The position numbers were made by a program, and so were the translations under genes. A DNA stretch of 64,000 nucleotides from the NCBI GenBank assembly GCA_026545765.1, contig CM048844.1:21398237-21462236 (forward strand), read 5' to 3'. Positions 1 to 10,990 of the stretch are shown piece after piece (the stretch's first letter is position 1; the number at the start of each line of letters is the position of its first letter). The DNA comes from Plantago major (Eukaryota; Streptophyta; Magnoliopsida; Lamiales; Plantaginaceae). Below the pieces are notes generated by a model. The model worked only from the letters and a program-made list of their open reading frames with translations. It was not told the DNA's origin and did not search any database.

Positions 1-1513
1 TAGCATCTTACAAATCAACGAGCAACCAATTAGTCTTGGATTCTGGGACTATGTCATCCACATCCAAGAGATCCTCCAGGGTGAAGCTTTTTCTCTGCAA
101 TATCGTATCCACCTGAAATTTAAAACAATCAGTAAAGGGATTAACAAATGTGGTTAAAATATTCCGACAGTAGTGCTTCTTGTGGTGGTTACAGCATGTA
201 CAGAGCAGTAAAGAGCAGAAAAAAAGAGATAAATAATAATAGTAATCACATGCATAGTGTAGAAATAGTACTTCATCAAAAGTTTGTAGCATTAGCTAAT
301 AAAATAGAAAGTTGACAAAAGCAACAAGGTTTTATGCTTCACATAATCGGATAGAAACGTGTTAAATATGTAGTTGTTAGAAAGTAATTCAAGTTGTTTA
401 AAACCAATTGTAATAAAGAAAGCTCCATTCACTACATCTAATATATATGAGATCTTTCTGAAGTGATAAACAACTATTAAGAAAAGAATCGAAGTAAAAG
501 ACCATGATATATTCAAATAGTCATGAATTAAGTTAAAGCCTTACATAATGTATGGAGAAAAATAGAATGTAAAAATTGAAATCTATAAAGCCACATACCC
601 ATAGCACATGATAAGTGATAACAGCACTAAAATTGAAAAAGTGATAGCAATGTGTGATCATAAACCAACTAATCAGAAGAACGCGGCAGATTAAAACACT
701 TGCTGACTACGTTTAGATTAACAGGACATGAAGCGACCAACATATTTTGTTGCAATCAGAGGAACACGACAGATGTAAAACACATGCTGACTAAGATTAA
801 CAGGACATGAAGCGACCAACATATCGTGTCGCAATCAGAGAAACACTGCAAATGTAAAACAGGGGCTGACTACTTTTAAATTAACAATAAATGAAGCAAG
901 ACAAATCAAACATGTGGTCGTCATAAACAGATCATGACTCACTGCATGATTTGAAACCCTGCACATCCCCATCCAGCCACACCAGCCACCATAGAGAAAT
1001 TTTCTTACGACGAATGGAAGTCAGCAAATTGCCGATGATTAACACATTACATTCCAAAGAAATCCTGAACTAGTTTCTTTCATGATTTAAAAAACTTGAT
1101 GGCGAAATATGTTCGGAAATTAGTTTCCCATCTGTAAACTCTAAGTGTCACGATTCGTTGCACTACACGACAAGCAGACAGTTGATTCAACGCCTGCCTC
1201 AATCACCAACACGAAAGAATCGCGTGCTTCACATTAATTGCACAACAATTATGTTGCCCCAAACTACTTCAAACAACCTGAACAAATCTACTTGCCAATC
1301 ACAATAAATCATTTATCTCATTCTTATACAACTTCCAAGTAACAAACACTCGAACAAAAAGAAAACCACTCAAATGAATCAAATCCGACGATCAGATACA
1401 GCATGCAATGAATTATGATCACTCAAACAATATGAAATTGAAAATCTGCAAAACGTTACAATCATAGTACGTACAGGGGAACTAGAAGAGAGGCTGTCCA
1501 TATCCCAAAACAT
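1..1513 (-). CDS. SAPS-domain PP6/SIT4 phosphatase regulatory subunit (5' part only)
   Basis: Two coding exons are visible. Exon 1 (1475-1513) starts ATG and encodes MFWDMDSLSSSSP, ending at a CCCCT|GTACGT donor. Exon 2 (12-112) follows a TTTCAG acceptor, begins VDTILQRKSFTLEDLLD and ends at a TT|GTAAGA donor; the gene continues off the left edge. The joined start, M-F-W-x-M-x-x-L-S followed by a Val/Glu-x-Ile-Leu...FTLE-LLD-x-D-(D/E)-I core, is the signature N terminus of the SAPS family (yeast SAP185/190, human PP6R1-3). These are cytosolic scaffolds that bind the catalytic subunit of PP6/Sit4-type Ser/Thr phosphatases. The segment after the core is about two residues shorter than I remember for relatives. 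The 1.36-kb first intron carries a tandem repeat. Family assignment rests on about 46 residues. Start choice is firm because the MFW motif opens the protein throughout the family. Confidence 0.8.
692..910. repeat. About 80-bp tandem repeat, three degenerate units, inside the SAPS gene intron
   Basis: Units starting near 692, 776 and 855 each begin with a TAAAACA...GCTGACTA block. The first two continue with a shared 'taacaggacatgaagcgacc' block and then 'aacatat...gcaatcagag'. The third unit decays after about 50 bases. It lies wholly within intron 1 of the SAPS-family gene, so it has no coding consequence. Confidence 0.75.
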
Positions 1514-2829
1514 ATTGCGGAATCGAACGATCAAATTAGCAGCCCGAACTCAGATCTCCTTCAACTGACTGAGTGACCGAAAATGATGTCCGTTCAACAA
1601 TGTGGAGTGAAACCAAGCAGGGAAACTCAGTATAATGAACGATACGATCTTCCGGTAAACCCTAGAAAACAGAGAAAATCGATTGAGATTGCTTCAGTAG
1701 AGAGAGAAAGAAAGAACAATCGAAATCAGAATTCAACTGCTACTTGCAGTCGGTGTAAGCCGGTAAGGTGACGATAACAGCAATAGCTGGAGAAAATCAT
1801 CATTTCTGTTATATACTTGATTGATTTGCCGCGATTTCCCCCAAAACCCAGTTTGAGCTATTCCGATACATCCGAGCAACAAATCCATTCCGTTTTTTCA
1901 TGGGTTTGGAGGGGAGAGCTCACCTCCCGTCAAATATCATTCGAAATTATACTTCTTTCTAGATATGCACATGCTACTAAACAAACGCAATATGTTTTCG
2001 GTTAAACGCAATACAAAATATTTATAACTTTAACAAAATGCCCAACTCAAAAACAATCTTAACTTAACGAAAAATCGAAATAACTCATATATGCAAACAC
2101 AAAAATATTAATATGCACGATCGAACACAAAATAACAACACTAAACATAAATCGGCAAAAAATGAATGAAATTTTTTTTCCGAAAAATATTTCGTTTATA
2201 CAAAAAAACATTAACATGCACGATTGAACACAAAATAACAACTCTAAACATAAATCGAAAAAAAAATTTTAAAATTCGGAAAATATTTCGTTTATAAAAT
2301 CCAAGACCTGAAAGCTGGTTGAAAACGGAGTTGATCGGTCGAAACGGAAGTGCATTCGGAGTTCGGACGGATATTTTAAAGCCGTTTAAGTGAAAGCGCG
2401 CGAAATTCGAATTACGATGGAGCACCCTTGGTATTTTGGCCATAAATTTCTCATATGAACTCCAATTGACTTGATCTTGGTGTCCACGCGTAGATAAGAC
2501 CAAGATCTACAACTTTCAAGAAGGAACCGTCCAAATTCTGACGTTTAGACACTCAAACAAAAGAAAAAAGAAAAACATGCGGCTATACAAATATGAGGTA
2601 ATCTCTCCAATTTCATCTCGATTTTCCTCATATTTCAATTATAATCCTTTAATTTTTCTCAGAGATTGCTGTATTCATTTGCTAAATCGATCTATAAGAA
2701 GGATTCTATGCCCAATAATGGAGGATTATGAGGATATTGTCGAATTTGTTGCTAAATAAACTTCTGAAGCATCAACCGGTGTTGGAAATATGATATCCGT
2801 GTTTCATATGGCACAAATTATTGAAAGAC
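1514..2829. other. SAPS gene 5' flank and intergenic DNA
   Basis: Bases just above 1513 should hold the 5' UTR and promoter of the minus-strand SAPS gene; I see no unambiguous TATA box. Short reading frames here (for example near 1583-2005 and 2577-2759) have no recognisable domains or exon signals. The rest is AT-rich with one tandem duplication (next entry). Confidence 0.5.
2088..2302. repeat. About 115-bp tandem duplication, two units
   Basis: Two adjacent units share, in the same order, a block ending 'atgcacgat(c/t)gaacacaaaa', then 'taacaac(a/t)ctaaacataaat', a poly-T or poly-A stretch, and 'cggaaaatatttcgtttata' (near 2178 and 2276). No coding content. Confidence 0.7.
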
Positions 2830-3120
2830 TGTTACACAGGAAGCTTGAAGTTTTAAACTGTTTTTGTTAAAGAAACCGAAAAGCGTGTTTCGTGTATTAC
2901 GTTTTTTAGTTGCGTTTTTTGTAAGCTGAGTCAACTGAGTCAAAGGCTGGGATCATTTATTGGCCCGAATGATCGGACGGTTCCTGTGTATTAGTTAGTT
3001 AGTCTTGTAACTAACTATAAATCAGCCTTGTACTCCATTTGCATCAATTATCAATGAATTGAGATACTTCTAGCATAATTCAGTAGCAATTACTCCCTAG
3101 AATCTTCGTAGCTCGTAACA
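2830..3120 (+). repeat. 5' LTR of the Ty3/gypsy element
   Basis: Begins TGTTACACAGG and ends GCTCGTAACA. It matches the 3' LTR over its whole 291 bp with no gaps, differing at five bases. It carries a 'TTAGTTAGTTAGTC' stretch and 'ctaactataaatcagcc', which could be the element's TATA-like promoter (inference). Confidence 0.95.
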
Positions 3121-3122
3121 GG

Positions 3123-3130
3123 TGGTATCA
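3123..3130 (+). other. Primer-binding site, tRNA-iMet type
   Basis: TGGTATCA lies two bases inside the 5' LTR end. It is complementary to the 3' end of initiator methionine tRNA, the usual primer of plant Ty3 and Ty1 elements. Complementarity weakens after eight bases (CGATCC rather than GAGC). Confidence 0.8.
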
Positions 3131-3156
3131 CGATCCACGGTTTTTCCTGCTATGCA

Positions 3157-4431
3157 ATGGTGACGGCTACGAACACGGTACGGATCGAACCGCTGGAGAA
3201 GACGGTGGCGGAAATGCAATCCGAGCTCTGGCAGCTGGTTGCAAGTCAATCGGAGCAAAATACTGCTCAGAATCGTCGATTCGATGAGATTCTGACGTTG
3301 ATTCGCTCGAATCGTTCAGGTAATCCTCCTCCTGAATCTCGAGTTGAGAATGTCGATAATGCTAGTGTGCGATTTGATATTCGTGGTCCTCGTGTCGATC
3401 TTCCTAAATTCGACGGTGTTGATGCTAGAGGTTGGGTGAGGAAATGTGCTAAGTATTTTATGTTGAATCCTATGAAGGATAGTGATAAAATACTAGTTGT
3501 TGGCATGTATTTGGAAGGATCGACAGAGTATTGGTTTTTAGATCATGTTGAAGGTATCGATATGAGTTGGCAGGTGTTTGTTGAGTTGTTTGTAGCTCGA
3601 TTCACGTCGGTTCGGAGTGATGACGTGATCGGGGAGTTTAACAAGTTCAAACAAATAGGTTCAGTGGATCGGTATATTGAGAAGTTTGCCGAGTTGAGGA
3701 TGTTTATGTTGCAGAGGAATAGACACTTGGATGAGTTCTATTTTATGAGAAGTTTTTACAGTGGCTTAAGGGAGGAGATTAAGCACATGGTAGAGCTTTT
3801 ATGTCCTCATACTCTCGAGCAGGCTTACTTAGTGGCGAGGAAACAGGAGGTTATGTTGGAATCGATGCAGAAATTGAATAAACCTGCTAGTTTCAGGCCA
3901 CCTGTTTGGCAAAATGAGAGTAAAATTGATGGAGCCAAACCTAAGAATGAGTCTAAGGATATAAATGTGCCAGTACGGAGGCTGAGTAAGGAGGAATTAG
4001 ACATAAGAAGGAAGAAGGGCTTATGTTTCAATTGTGATGAGGTCTACTCATTTGGACATCAATGTGAAAAATTGTTTGTCATTTTGATGGATGATGATGG
4101 AGAGGAGGAAAGCTCTATAAGGAGAGTCACATTGTTGGATGGCAATGATGATACGAATTGTGGAGTATCTTTGCATGCTCTCAAAGGACAGGTTCCTACA
4201 GGCACAATTAAGCTGGCTGGGATGGTTAATAATAATCAGTTAATTATTTTGGTGGACTCTGGTAGCACACATAGTTTTTTGGATCCTGCAGCTACCAGAA
4301 GGCTTAGTTGTGAAGTGGAAGTCATCAACCCACTCAATGTGTCTGTAGCTGGGGGAGGGAACATTGAGTGTAACTCAAAATGTCCAAGGTTGGAGTGGGA
4401 TATGGCAGGGCACTGTTTTGCTGAACCTTGA
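3157..4431 (+). pseudogene. Gag and protease part of the Ty3/gypsy polyprotein
   Basis: The 424-codon frame starts ATG 36 bases after the 5' LTR. Roughly residues 80-230 are a retrotransposon Gag capsid-like region (VDLPKFDG, WRVFV/ARF type motifs), followed by a Lys/Arg-rich linker and a degenerate zinc knuckle CFNCDEVYSFGHQC (usual form has Gly after the second Cys). An aspartic protease active site, LVDSGSTHSFLD, lies near residue 370. The frame ends in TGA at 4429-4431, in the middle of the region that joins protease to RT. Related elements read straight through, so this is a frame change (net -1) rather than a natural terminus. No clear slippery heptamer lies at the junction, so I read it as a mutation. 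Confidence 0.85.
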
Positions 4432-5816
4432 GAATTTTGCCTTTGGGTGGGTATGATATGGTGTTGGGTGTGGATCTGTTGAGGAAGTTGGGTCCTATTG
4501 AGCTTGATTGTGATGAGCACACCATCACATTCAACACTAAAGGAGACAAGTTCACAATGACAGGCATAGACAAAGAATCATCTATACAAATGATGACTAC
4601 TGAGGGGATGCATAAATTACTGCAGGAGAAGAATCAGACCTGTTTTAATTGCTACTATATGGTTAGCTCTATGGAGGGGAAGGAGCAACCACCTACAGAT
4701 AGTGAAGAATTACAGGAAGTATTGGAGAAATTTGAGTCTGTACTTGCAGTGCCAAAGTCATTACCACCAATGAGAGATTGTAATCATGAGATTAAATTGA
4801 AGGAGGGAGTGGAACCTTTTAAGCAGCAGGCTTATAGGTATCCTTACATGCAGAGGCAGAAAATTGAAAAGTTGGTTAAGGATAAGTTGGAAATGGGAGT
4901 GATCCAACCCAGCCATAGCCCATTTTCCAGCCATGTGCTCTTAGTTAAAAAGAAAGATGGCAGTTGGAGATTTTGTGTAGACTACAGGAAGCTCAATTCT
5001 GTGAGGGATAATTATCCTATTCCCTTAATAGATGATTTGTTGGATGAGTTGAGTGGAGCTACTGTGTTTTCTAAGATTGACCTGAGAGCTGGCTACCATC
5101 AAGTGAGGATGAGGCCTGAAGATGTTGAAAAAATTGCATTTGTGACCAGTTCAGGGCTATATGAATTCACAGTGATGCCATTTGGGCTCACTAATGCTCC
5201 TGCCACCTTTCAGAATATGATGAATTATGTATTCAAAGCACATTTAGGGGCATTTGTGTTGGTGTTTTTTAATGACATTTTAGTCTATAGCAAAGACATG
5301 GAAGTGCATAAGTCTCACTTGTTGAAGGTGTTTGAGTTACTGCAGATGCATTCCTTGTTTGCTAAGAGAAGCAAATGTGCTTTTGGTGTGCTACATGTGG
5401 AGTACTTAGGACACATAATCAGTGCTCAAGGGGTGGCTGTTGACCCAAATAAGGTGAAGTGTATCATGGATTGGCCTGTTCCTAGTACACTTAAGGCTTT
5501 AAGAGGATTTCTGGGCATGATTGGCTATTACAGGAAATTTGTAGCCAATTATGGAGTTTTATCTAAGCCATTAACTGATCTGACTAGGAAGGGCATGTTT
5601 AAGTGGAGTGAGGCAGCTCAGCAGACCTTTGAGTTACTTAAGAGGTTGATGTGCTCAGTGCCTATTTTACAATTGCCTGTCTTCTCCAAGAGGTTTGTAG
5701 TGGAAACAGATGCCTGCTATGGGGGTTTGGGTGTAGTACTCATGCAAGATAATCATCCCCTAGCTTATGTGAGCAAAGCTTTAGGGCCTAAAAATTTGGG
5801 TATGTCTATATATTAA
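4428..5816 (+). pseudogene. Reverse transcriptase and start of RNase H of the Ty3/gypsy element
   Basis: This frame resumes the polyprotein at LRILPLGGYDMVLGVD; no real start codon is needed or present. RT motifs run in order: the KKKDGSWRFCVDYRKLN block, SKIDLRAGYHQVRM (first catalytic Asp), PFGLTNAPATFQ, then VFFNDILVYS. In the last motif the expected FxDD reads F-N-D: the first Asp of the catalytic pair is Asn (codon AAT at 5271-5273), a substitution expected to abolish polymerisation. RNase H begins at ETDACYGGLGVVL. A TAA at 5814-5816 cuts it at SIY, where relatives have Tyr-Glu-Lys-Glu-Phe; the frame is unchanged downstream, so this is a simple nonsense change. Confidence 0.88.
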
Positions 5817-7532
5817 AAGGAGTTCATGGCTATTTTACTGGCAGTAGAGAAGTGGAGAGCCTATTTACTGTATGCTCCTTTCACTATAAGGACAGATCAG
5901 AGATGTCTCAAATTTTTTGTGGATCAAAAAATCACTACCCCAGTGCAACATAAATACATGACCAAGCTGCTTGGGTTGGAGTATGTGATTGAATACAAGA
6001 AAGGTCCTGAAAATCAGGTAGCAGATGCTTTGTCAAGAAGGGGTATTGATGAAGCTAATACTGAGTATTATGCTATCTCTAGCACACAGCCTCAGTGGAT
6101 GAATGAGTTGCAGAAGAGCTATGAGGGTGATGTACTAGCTGAACAGGCTATAATGTTGTCTATTCAGGAGCCATTTAGTATGAGCTTGGTGACATGCAGG
6201 GCTGGAGTATTGAGAGACAAAGCTAAACTGTATGTAGGGAAGAGCAATGATTGCAGAGAATTATTAGTAAAGGCAATGCATGAAGGTGTAGATGGAGGAC
6301 ATTCTGGAATACTAGCTACTCTTCAGAAAGTTAGCAGTATTTTTTACTGGCCTGATATGAAGGAGATTGTGCAGAAGGTGGTGAGTGAATGTGTGACATG
6401 TCAGCTATGCAAATCTGAGCATGTCAAATCCCCTGGTTTATTGCAGCCTTTACCTGTACCTGAGCAAGCATGGCAACATGTGTCCATGGATTTTATTGAG
6501 AAATTACCAGTTTCAGGAGTTATGAATACTATTTTAGTGGTGGTGGATAGATTCACTAAATTTGCACATTTTGTGCCATTAACTCATCCTTTTACTGCAT
6601 TGAACATTGCTCAACTATACTTGAATTCTGTGTGCAAATTTCATGGAGTGCCATTGAGCATAGTCAGTGATAGAGATAAGATATTCACTAGTGCACTATG
6701 GAGGGAATTGTTTAAATTGTTGGGAGTTAAACAGTTGCTGAGCACTGCATATCACCCACAAACTGATGGGCAAACTGAGAGGGTTAATCAGCGCCTTGAG
6801 AATTATTTGCGGTGTATGTGTGGACAGGCTCCAAAAAAATGGCATTCCTGGCTCTCACTAGCTCAATGGTGGTATAATAGTGCATATCATTCTGCTATTA
6901 AAATGAGCCCCTTTCAGGCATTATTTGGTTATGCACCCCCATCCTTAATCATGGGAGACTTGAGCAATTCTCATGTGATTGGTGTAGAAGAGTTGCTCAG
7001 ACACAGAAATGAGGCATTGAGTAAGATTAAAACTAATTTGGAGCTATCTAAGCAGAGGATGAAGGAACTGGCTGATAGGAACAGGAGTGAAAGGAGCTTT
7101 TCTGTGGGAGATTGGGTGTATATGAAGATGAGGCCTTATAGGCAATTTTCTATCAGAAACAGCCATGTTTGGAAGCTGAGTCCCAAGTTTGCTGGACCAT
7201 TTCAAGTCATTGAGAAGGTGGGAGAAGTGGCCTACAAGCTGATGTTGCCTTTGGAGAGTAAATTGCATCCAGTGTTTCATGTGTCTCTTCTGAAGAAACA
7301 TGTAGGAGCATCTAACAGTGTGACTGCTACATTGCCAGAGATGAGTGATGATGGAGCAATAGTACTGGTGCCTATCAAAATATTGGCTAGGAGGATGGTC
7401 AAGAGAAACAATGCTGCTGTGCCACAAATTCTGATTCAGTGGGAGCATTTGTCTGCTGAAGAAGCCACATGGGAGGATTATGCTGTGATAATCCAGAAGT
7501 ATCCTGGTATTGAAGCTTGTGGACAAGCTTGA
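5817..7532 (+). pseudogene. RNase H end, integrase and chromodomain of the Ty3/gypsy element
   Basis: The same frame continues after the nonsense codon to a natural TGA at 7530-7532. RNase H finishes at VADALSRRG. Integrase follows: an HHCC zinc domain (His pair around HEGVDGGHSG, Cys pair in CVTCQLC), then the DDE core with Asp in SMDFIEKLP, Asp in SDRDKIF and Glu in TDGQTERVN, all retained. A GPF-type SH3-like region (KFAGPFQVIEKVG) precedes a C-terminal chromodomain-like segment (LIQWEHLSAEEATWEDY), which in chromoviruses directs integration to modified chromatin. The reading frame is intact from 5817 to the end. Confidence 0.88.
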
Positions 7533-7549
7533 GAGGAAGAAGGATGGAA
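7531..7549 (+). other. Polypurine tract of the Ty3/gypsy element
   Basis: GAGAGGAAGAAGGATGGAA directly abuts the 3' LTR. All but one of its 19 bases are purines, the expected plus-strand primer position. Confidence 0.85.
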
Positions 7550-7840
7550 TGTTACACAGGAAGCTTGAAGTTTTAAACTGTTTTTGTTAAATAAACCGAA
7601 AAGCGTGTTTCGTGTATTACGTTTTTTAGTTGCGTTTTTTGTAAGCTGAGTCAACTGAGTCAACGGCTGGGATCATTTCTTGGCTCGAATGATCGGACGG
7701 TTCCTGTGTATTAGTTAGTTAGTCTTGTAACTAACTATAAATCAGCCTTGTACTCCATTTGCATCAATTATCAATGAACTGAGATACTTCTAGCATAATT
7801 CAGTAGCAATTACTCCCTAGAATCTTCGTAGCTCGTAACA
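7550..7840 (+). repeat. 3' LTR of the Ty3/gypsy element
   Basis: Same 291-bp sequence and termini as the 5' LTR with five substitutions and no indels. The next five bases, GAGAC, nearly repeat the AAGAC before the 5' LTR. Confidence 0.95.
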
Positions 7841-8053
7841 GAGACAAGTTGATCTGAACGATTAAGGTACTTTCAGATTCAAATATTTGTATTCGTGTTG
7901 AATATAAACTCCAGCTGTAGTTTTTTAGCTTTCCTCGATAAGACTCTAGTTGCCATTTCATAGTCACGAGATGAATGATATACAGGAAATGGATCTATTC
8001 ATAATGGTTTGTTATTGTTCACTACTCTGTTTAGTGTTGTTCATGATTGTTTT
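7841..8053. other. Gap between the gypsy element and a hAT element
   Basis: About 210 bp of AT-rich DNA with no gene or repeat that I recognise. Confidence 0.5.
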
Positions 8054-8587
8054 TAGGGGTGATCATAAAATCCGAAATCCGAAAATCCGATCAAAAAATT
8101 CGAAAATTTGATCCGATCCGATGTATTCGGATCGGATTACGGATTATGATATTTTAGATCCAAAGATTTTCGGATTAATCCGATCCGATTCGTCGGATTT
8201 TCGGATTAATTTATATATATATATATATATATATTCCCCTTATTCAACCAAACAAAATACAAAATAGAAAGTTATCCCAAACAAAATACAAAATAGAACA
8301 TGAACTCCAAACTTTTCGTATTTGTTGTTTTGGACTTGAAGTAAACTTGTGAACTTTATTTTGTTTATTTTGAATGTGGAACTACTGAACTAGTATTTAA
8401 TTTGGCTACGAAATGCTATTTCAGTTTTTTTTTTTTTTTTAATTAAAGTTCGAATTATTCGGATTACATCCGATCCAATCCGAACTTTTTCGGATTAATC
8501 CGAAATCCGATCCGATCGTTCGGATCGGATTTCGGATTGAGCCTTTAGTGATCCGAAACTTCGGATTGATCCGAACTCGCATCCCTA
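8054..8587. mobile_element. Non-autonomous hAT-type element with perfect 8-bp target duplication
   Basis: Termini are TAGGGGTG and CATCCCTA (inverted, one mismatch), and ATTGTTTT flanks both sides exactly (8046-8053 and 8588-8595). An 8-bp target duplication with short TIRs is the hAT superfamily signature. The subterminal 150 bp at each end are packed with direct and inverted copies of the hexamer CGGATT/AATCCG, the kind of array that binds hAT transposases. A (TA)n run lies near 8214. The 534 bp contain no transposase frame. Confidence 0.85.
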
Positions 8588-9353
8588 ATTGTTTTATTGT
8601 TTAGCTAATTTAAGTACCAACTATGTTTTGTTGTTAATGACTTAATTCCCTGAGTTTACCTTCATTTTTCTGTTAATGATTATTTTGATTTGATTAGTTA
8701 ATGAATTATCACTAGTTACGAGTACTTTACTTTGCTATTCTGAAGCATGATCTACTCTGTTTTGATGTTAATTCCTTGAAGCATGAATTGTTTATGATTG
8801 TTTGGTTATTTTCTTAAGCATTATACCGAGATAGCAAGATGCAACTGGTTCGAGTATGGTGGAGCAAAATACTTCTAGTGTGATTTTAGCTCGGAGAAGA
8901 CGAAGAATTTCATTCATTGGGGATACTAAAATTGCGGAACGATTGATGCCACTTCCAATGTTTGATATAGTATATTAGAAGGCGATTGCATCGCGGATTG
9001 TTGTTAATCTGTTATTTTTCATCATTTAATGGTGTTGTTGGGTACTAGCTGGAATAGGTCTTCTTTTAATTACCTGGTGTTGTTGGGTACTAGCTAGAAT
9101 AGTTTTGTGTTTAAGTAGATTGTTACATTGTCCTTGTTAATACTACCATTGTAATCTTAACTATTGGAATGGAATACATTCTCTTAAAAAACAGAACTCT
9201 ACTATGAGCCATTGTAATCTTTCTATATTGTTTTCTTTATTACTGAACATTATGAATGTTGGTACACAGGTGAACTGATTTGATGAATGTTGGACTTTTT
9301 CATTGCATTTATCACATAAACCTCATAACTTCCAGAACATTGAAAATCATAAA
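8588..9353. other. Intergenic, nothing identified
   Basis: A short stretch at about 8891-8980 could encode ARRRRRISFIGDTKIAERL on the plus strand, after a possible acceptor, but I could not connect it to an upstream exon or a family. Otherwise AT-rich and unremarkable. Confidence 0.4.
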
Positions 9354-10400
9354 GGTTTATGCTTATAATGTTTTAGGCTATTGTGTGTTCCTAATAAAAT
9401 TTATATGTAATGATATAATCTTTACAAGGTTACATTTAAACCTTTACTTTTTTGTATAATAACTTGAATTTGTATTTCATGTGTCAAGTGATTTTTAGGG
9501 TTCACCATTTACTCTATATGATTTTAGAATGCTCCAATGACCTCCGATAAACCCTCAGTTAGGGTTTTGGAGCCCTATACCCCATCCTAAACACTAAGCC
9601 CTAATCGAGGGCGTAAGATATTTTTCACTTTTAACTAATTAAGTTCTAATAGTTTAGCTTCTTTTAAAAAATAGATAAGGTTTATGTTTATAATGTTTTA
9701 GGTTATTGCGTATTCCTGCTAAAGTTTATATGTAATGATAGAACCATTACAAGATTACACTTGAGTTAAGGGGGTTTTAGGGTTCATTATTTCCTCCATA
9801 GGGTTTTAAAATGCTTCAATGATCCTCCATAGGGTAAACCCTAATTAAGGACATCAGACCGAAGGGTGTTTTCATGTGTCATGGGTTTTTAGGATTCACC
9901 ATTTCCTCTATAGGGTTTTAGAAAAATTGTTAAGGTTCTTTTGAAATGGTTAAGATTTATGTTTAGAATTTTAGGTTATTGTATCTTACTGTTGAAGTTT
10001 ATATGTAATGATATAACCTTTATAACGTTACCCTCAAACATTAACATGTATGTATAATAACCTGAATTTTTATTTTATGTGTCAGGGGGTTCACCATTTC
10101 CTCCCTAGGTTTTAAAATGCTTCAGTGACCCCGACAAACCCTTAATTAGGGCTTAGGGTTAATTGAGGATGGGTACAGGGCTCTAATTAAGGGCGTCGGA
10201 CCTTAAAGGGTTTTTTCATTTGTTAGGGGTTTTAAGGTTCATCATTTCATCTATAGAGTTTTAGAAAAATTGCTAAGGTTCTTTTAAAAAATGGTTAAGG
10301 TTTATATTTTGAATGTTTTAGGTTATTGTATGTTGTTGCTAATGTTTCTATGTAATGATAGAACATTTATAAGGTTGCACTTAAATTTTTACATTTTTCT
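9354..10400. repeat. Degenerate tandem array of roughly 280-330-bp units
   Basis: Four units start near 9354, 9676, 9952 and 10286. Each opens with 'aaggtttat(g/a)(t/c)tt..aat..tttagg(t/c)tattg', continues with 'tttatatgtaatgat(a)' and, in the first three, 'gggttcaccatttcctc' and 'aatgct(t/c)ca(a/g)tgac'. Short AAACCCTAA/TTAGGG telomere-like words are scattered through it. No coding content. Confidence 0.7.
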
Positions 10401-10429
10401 AAAACATACATGTTGAGGAAAAAAACTGA

Positions 10430-10990
10430 ACATGTCGGACAAATTAAACATCCCTGAGCATAAACCTTAACAATTACTACTTATTAAAACCTTAACTAGT
10501 TCTCACATAAAACTTAACCATTTCTAAAATAAAATATTCGACAAATACCTAAAAATACAGTATATAAACCTTAAAATATATCACATATAAACCTTATAAT
10601 GCATAACAAAAACCTTAACACACTATGAAAACAACCTTAACCATAAAAATAATAAATAAAGCCTTAAACGTTTTAAACCTCGGAACATTCGTGAAGTAAC
10701 CTTAACCCATTTTCAAAACAACCTTAATAAAAACACAAGAAATATTAACATCCATCAAAAGAAAATTCACGGAAACATATAAATCTAAATACCAATTTTT
10801 TATTAATAAAATCTTAAACATTTATAAATAAAACCTTATAGTATTCCTGAATAAACCTTAAACATTTCTCATGAAACCTAACAACAATTTTTTTTCATAT
10901 AACCTTAAACACTTTTTAACAAAACCTTACTACATTTCCGAATAAACCTTGAACATTTAACGAAACCTAAACAACACTTAAATAACCCAT
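10430..10990. repeat. Short-period degenerate array of AAACCTTAA motifs
   Basis: The motif AAACCTTAA or AACCTTAA recurs about every 25-40 bases on the plus strand. The preceding array has its complement TTAAGGTTT. The two arrays together could be an old, imperfect inverted arrangement. Confidence 0.5.

Larger units (their letters stand above)
2830..7840 (+). mobile_element. Ty3/gypsy LTR retrotransposon, chromovirus type (Reina-like), full length but coding-inactivated
   Basis: A 5,011-bp element with two 291-bp LTRs, both TG...CA, flanked by AAGAC on the left and GAGAC on the right (a 5-bp target duplication with one mismatch). An initiator-Met-tRNA type primer site follows the 5' LTR and a polypurine tract precedes the 3' LTR. 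Internal order is Gag, protease, RT, RNase H, integrase, then a C-terminal chromodomain-like segment, which is Ty3/gypsy (Metaviridae) order with the chromovirus hallmark. Short LTRs and overall size around 5 kb suggest the Reina clade; this is inference. The coding region is broken by a -1 frame change at about 4429, a stop at 5814-5816 and a changed RT catalytic residue, so it is not autonomous as read. LTRs differ at 5 of 291 positions. Confidence 0.95.

Noticed and set aside
1583..1771. Plus-strand frame over the SAPS gene start
   Set aside because: It overlaps the leader of the minus-strand gene and lacks any domain.
4420..4435. Programmed -1 frameshift between protease and RT
   Set aside because: No clear slippery heptamer or downstream structure, and relatives have one continuous frame; a simple mutation explains it.
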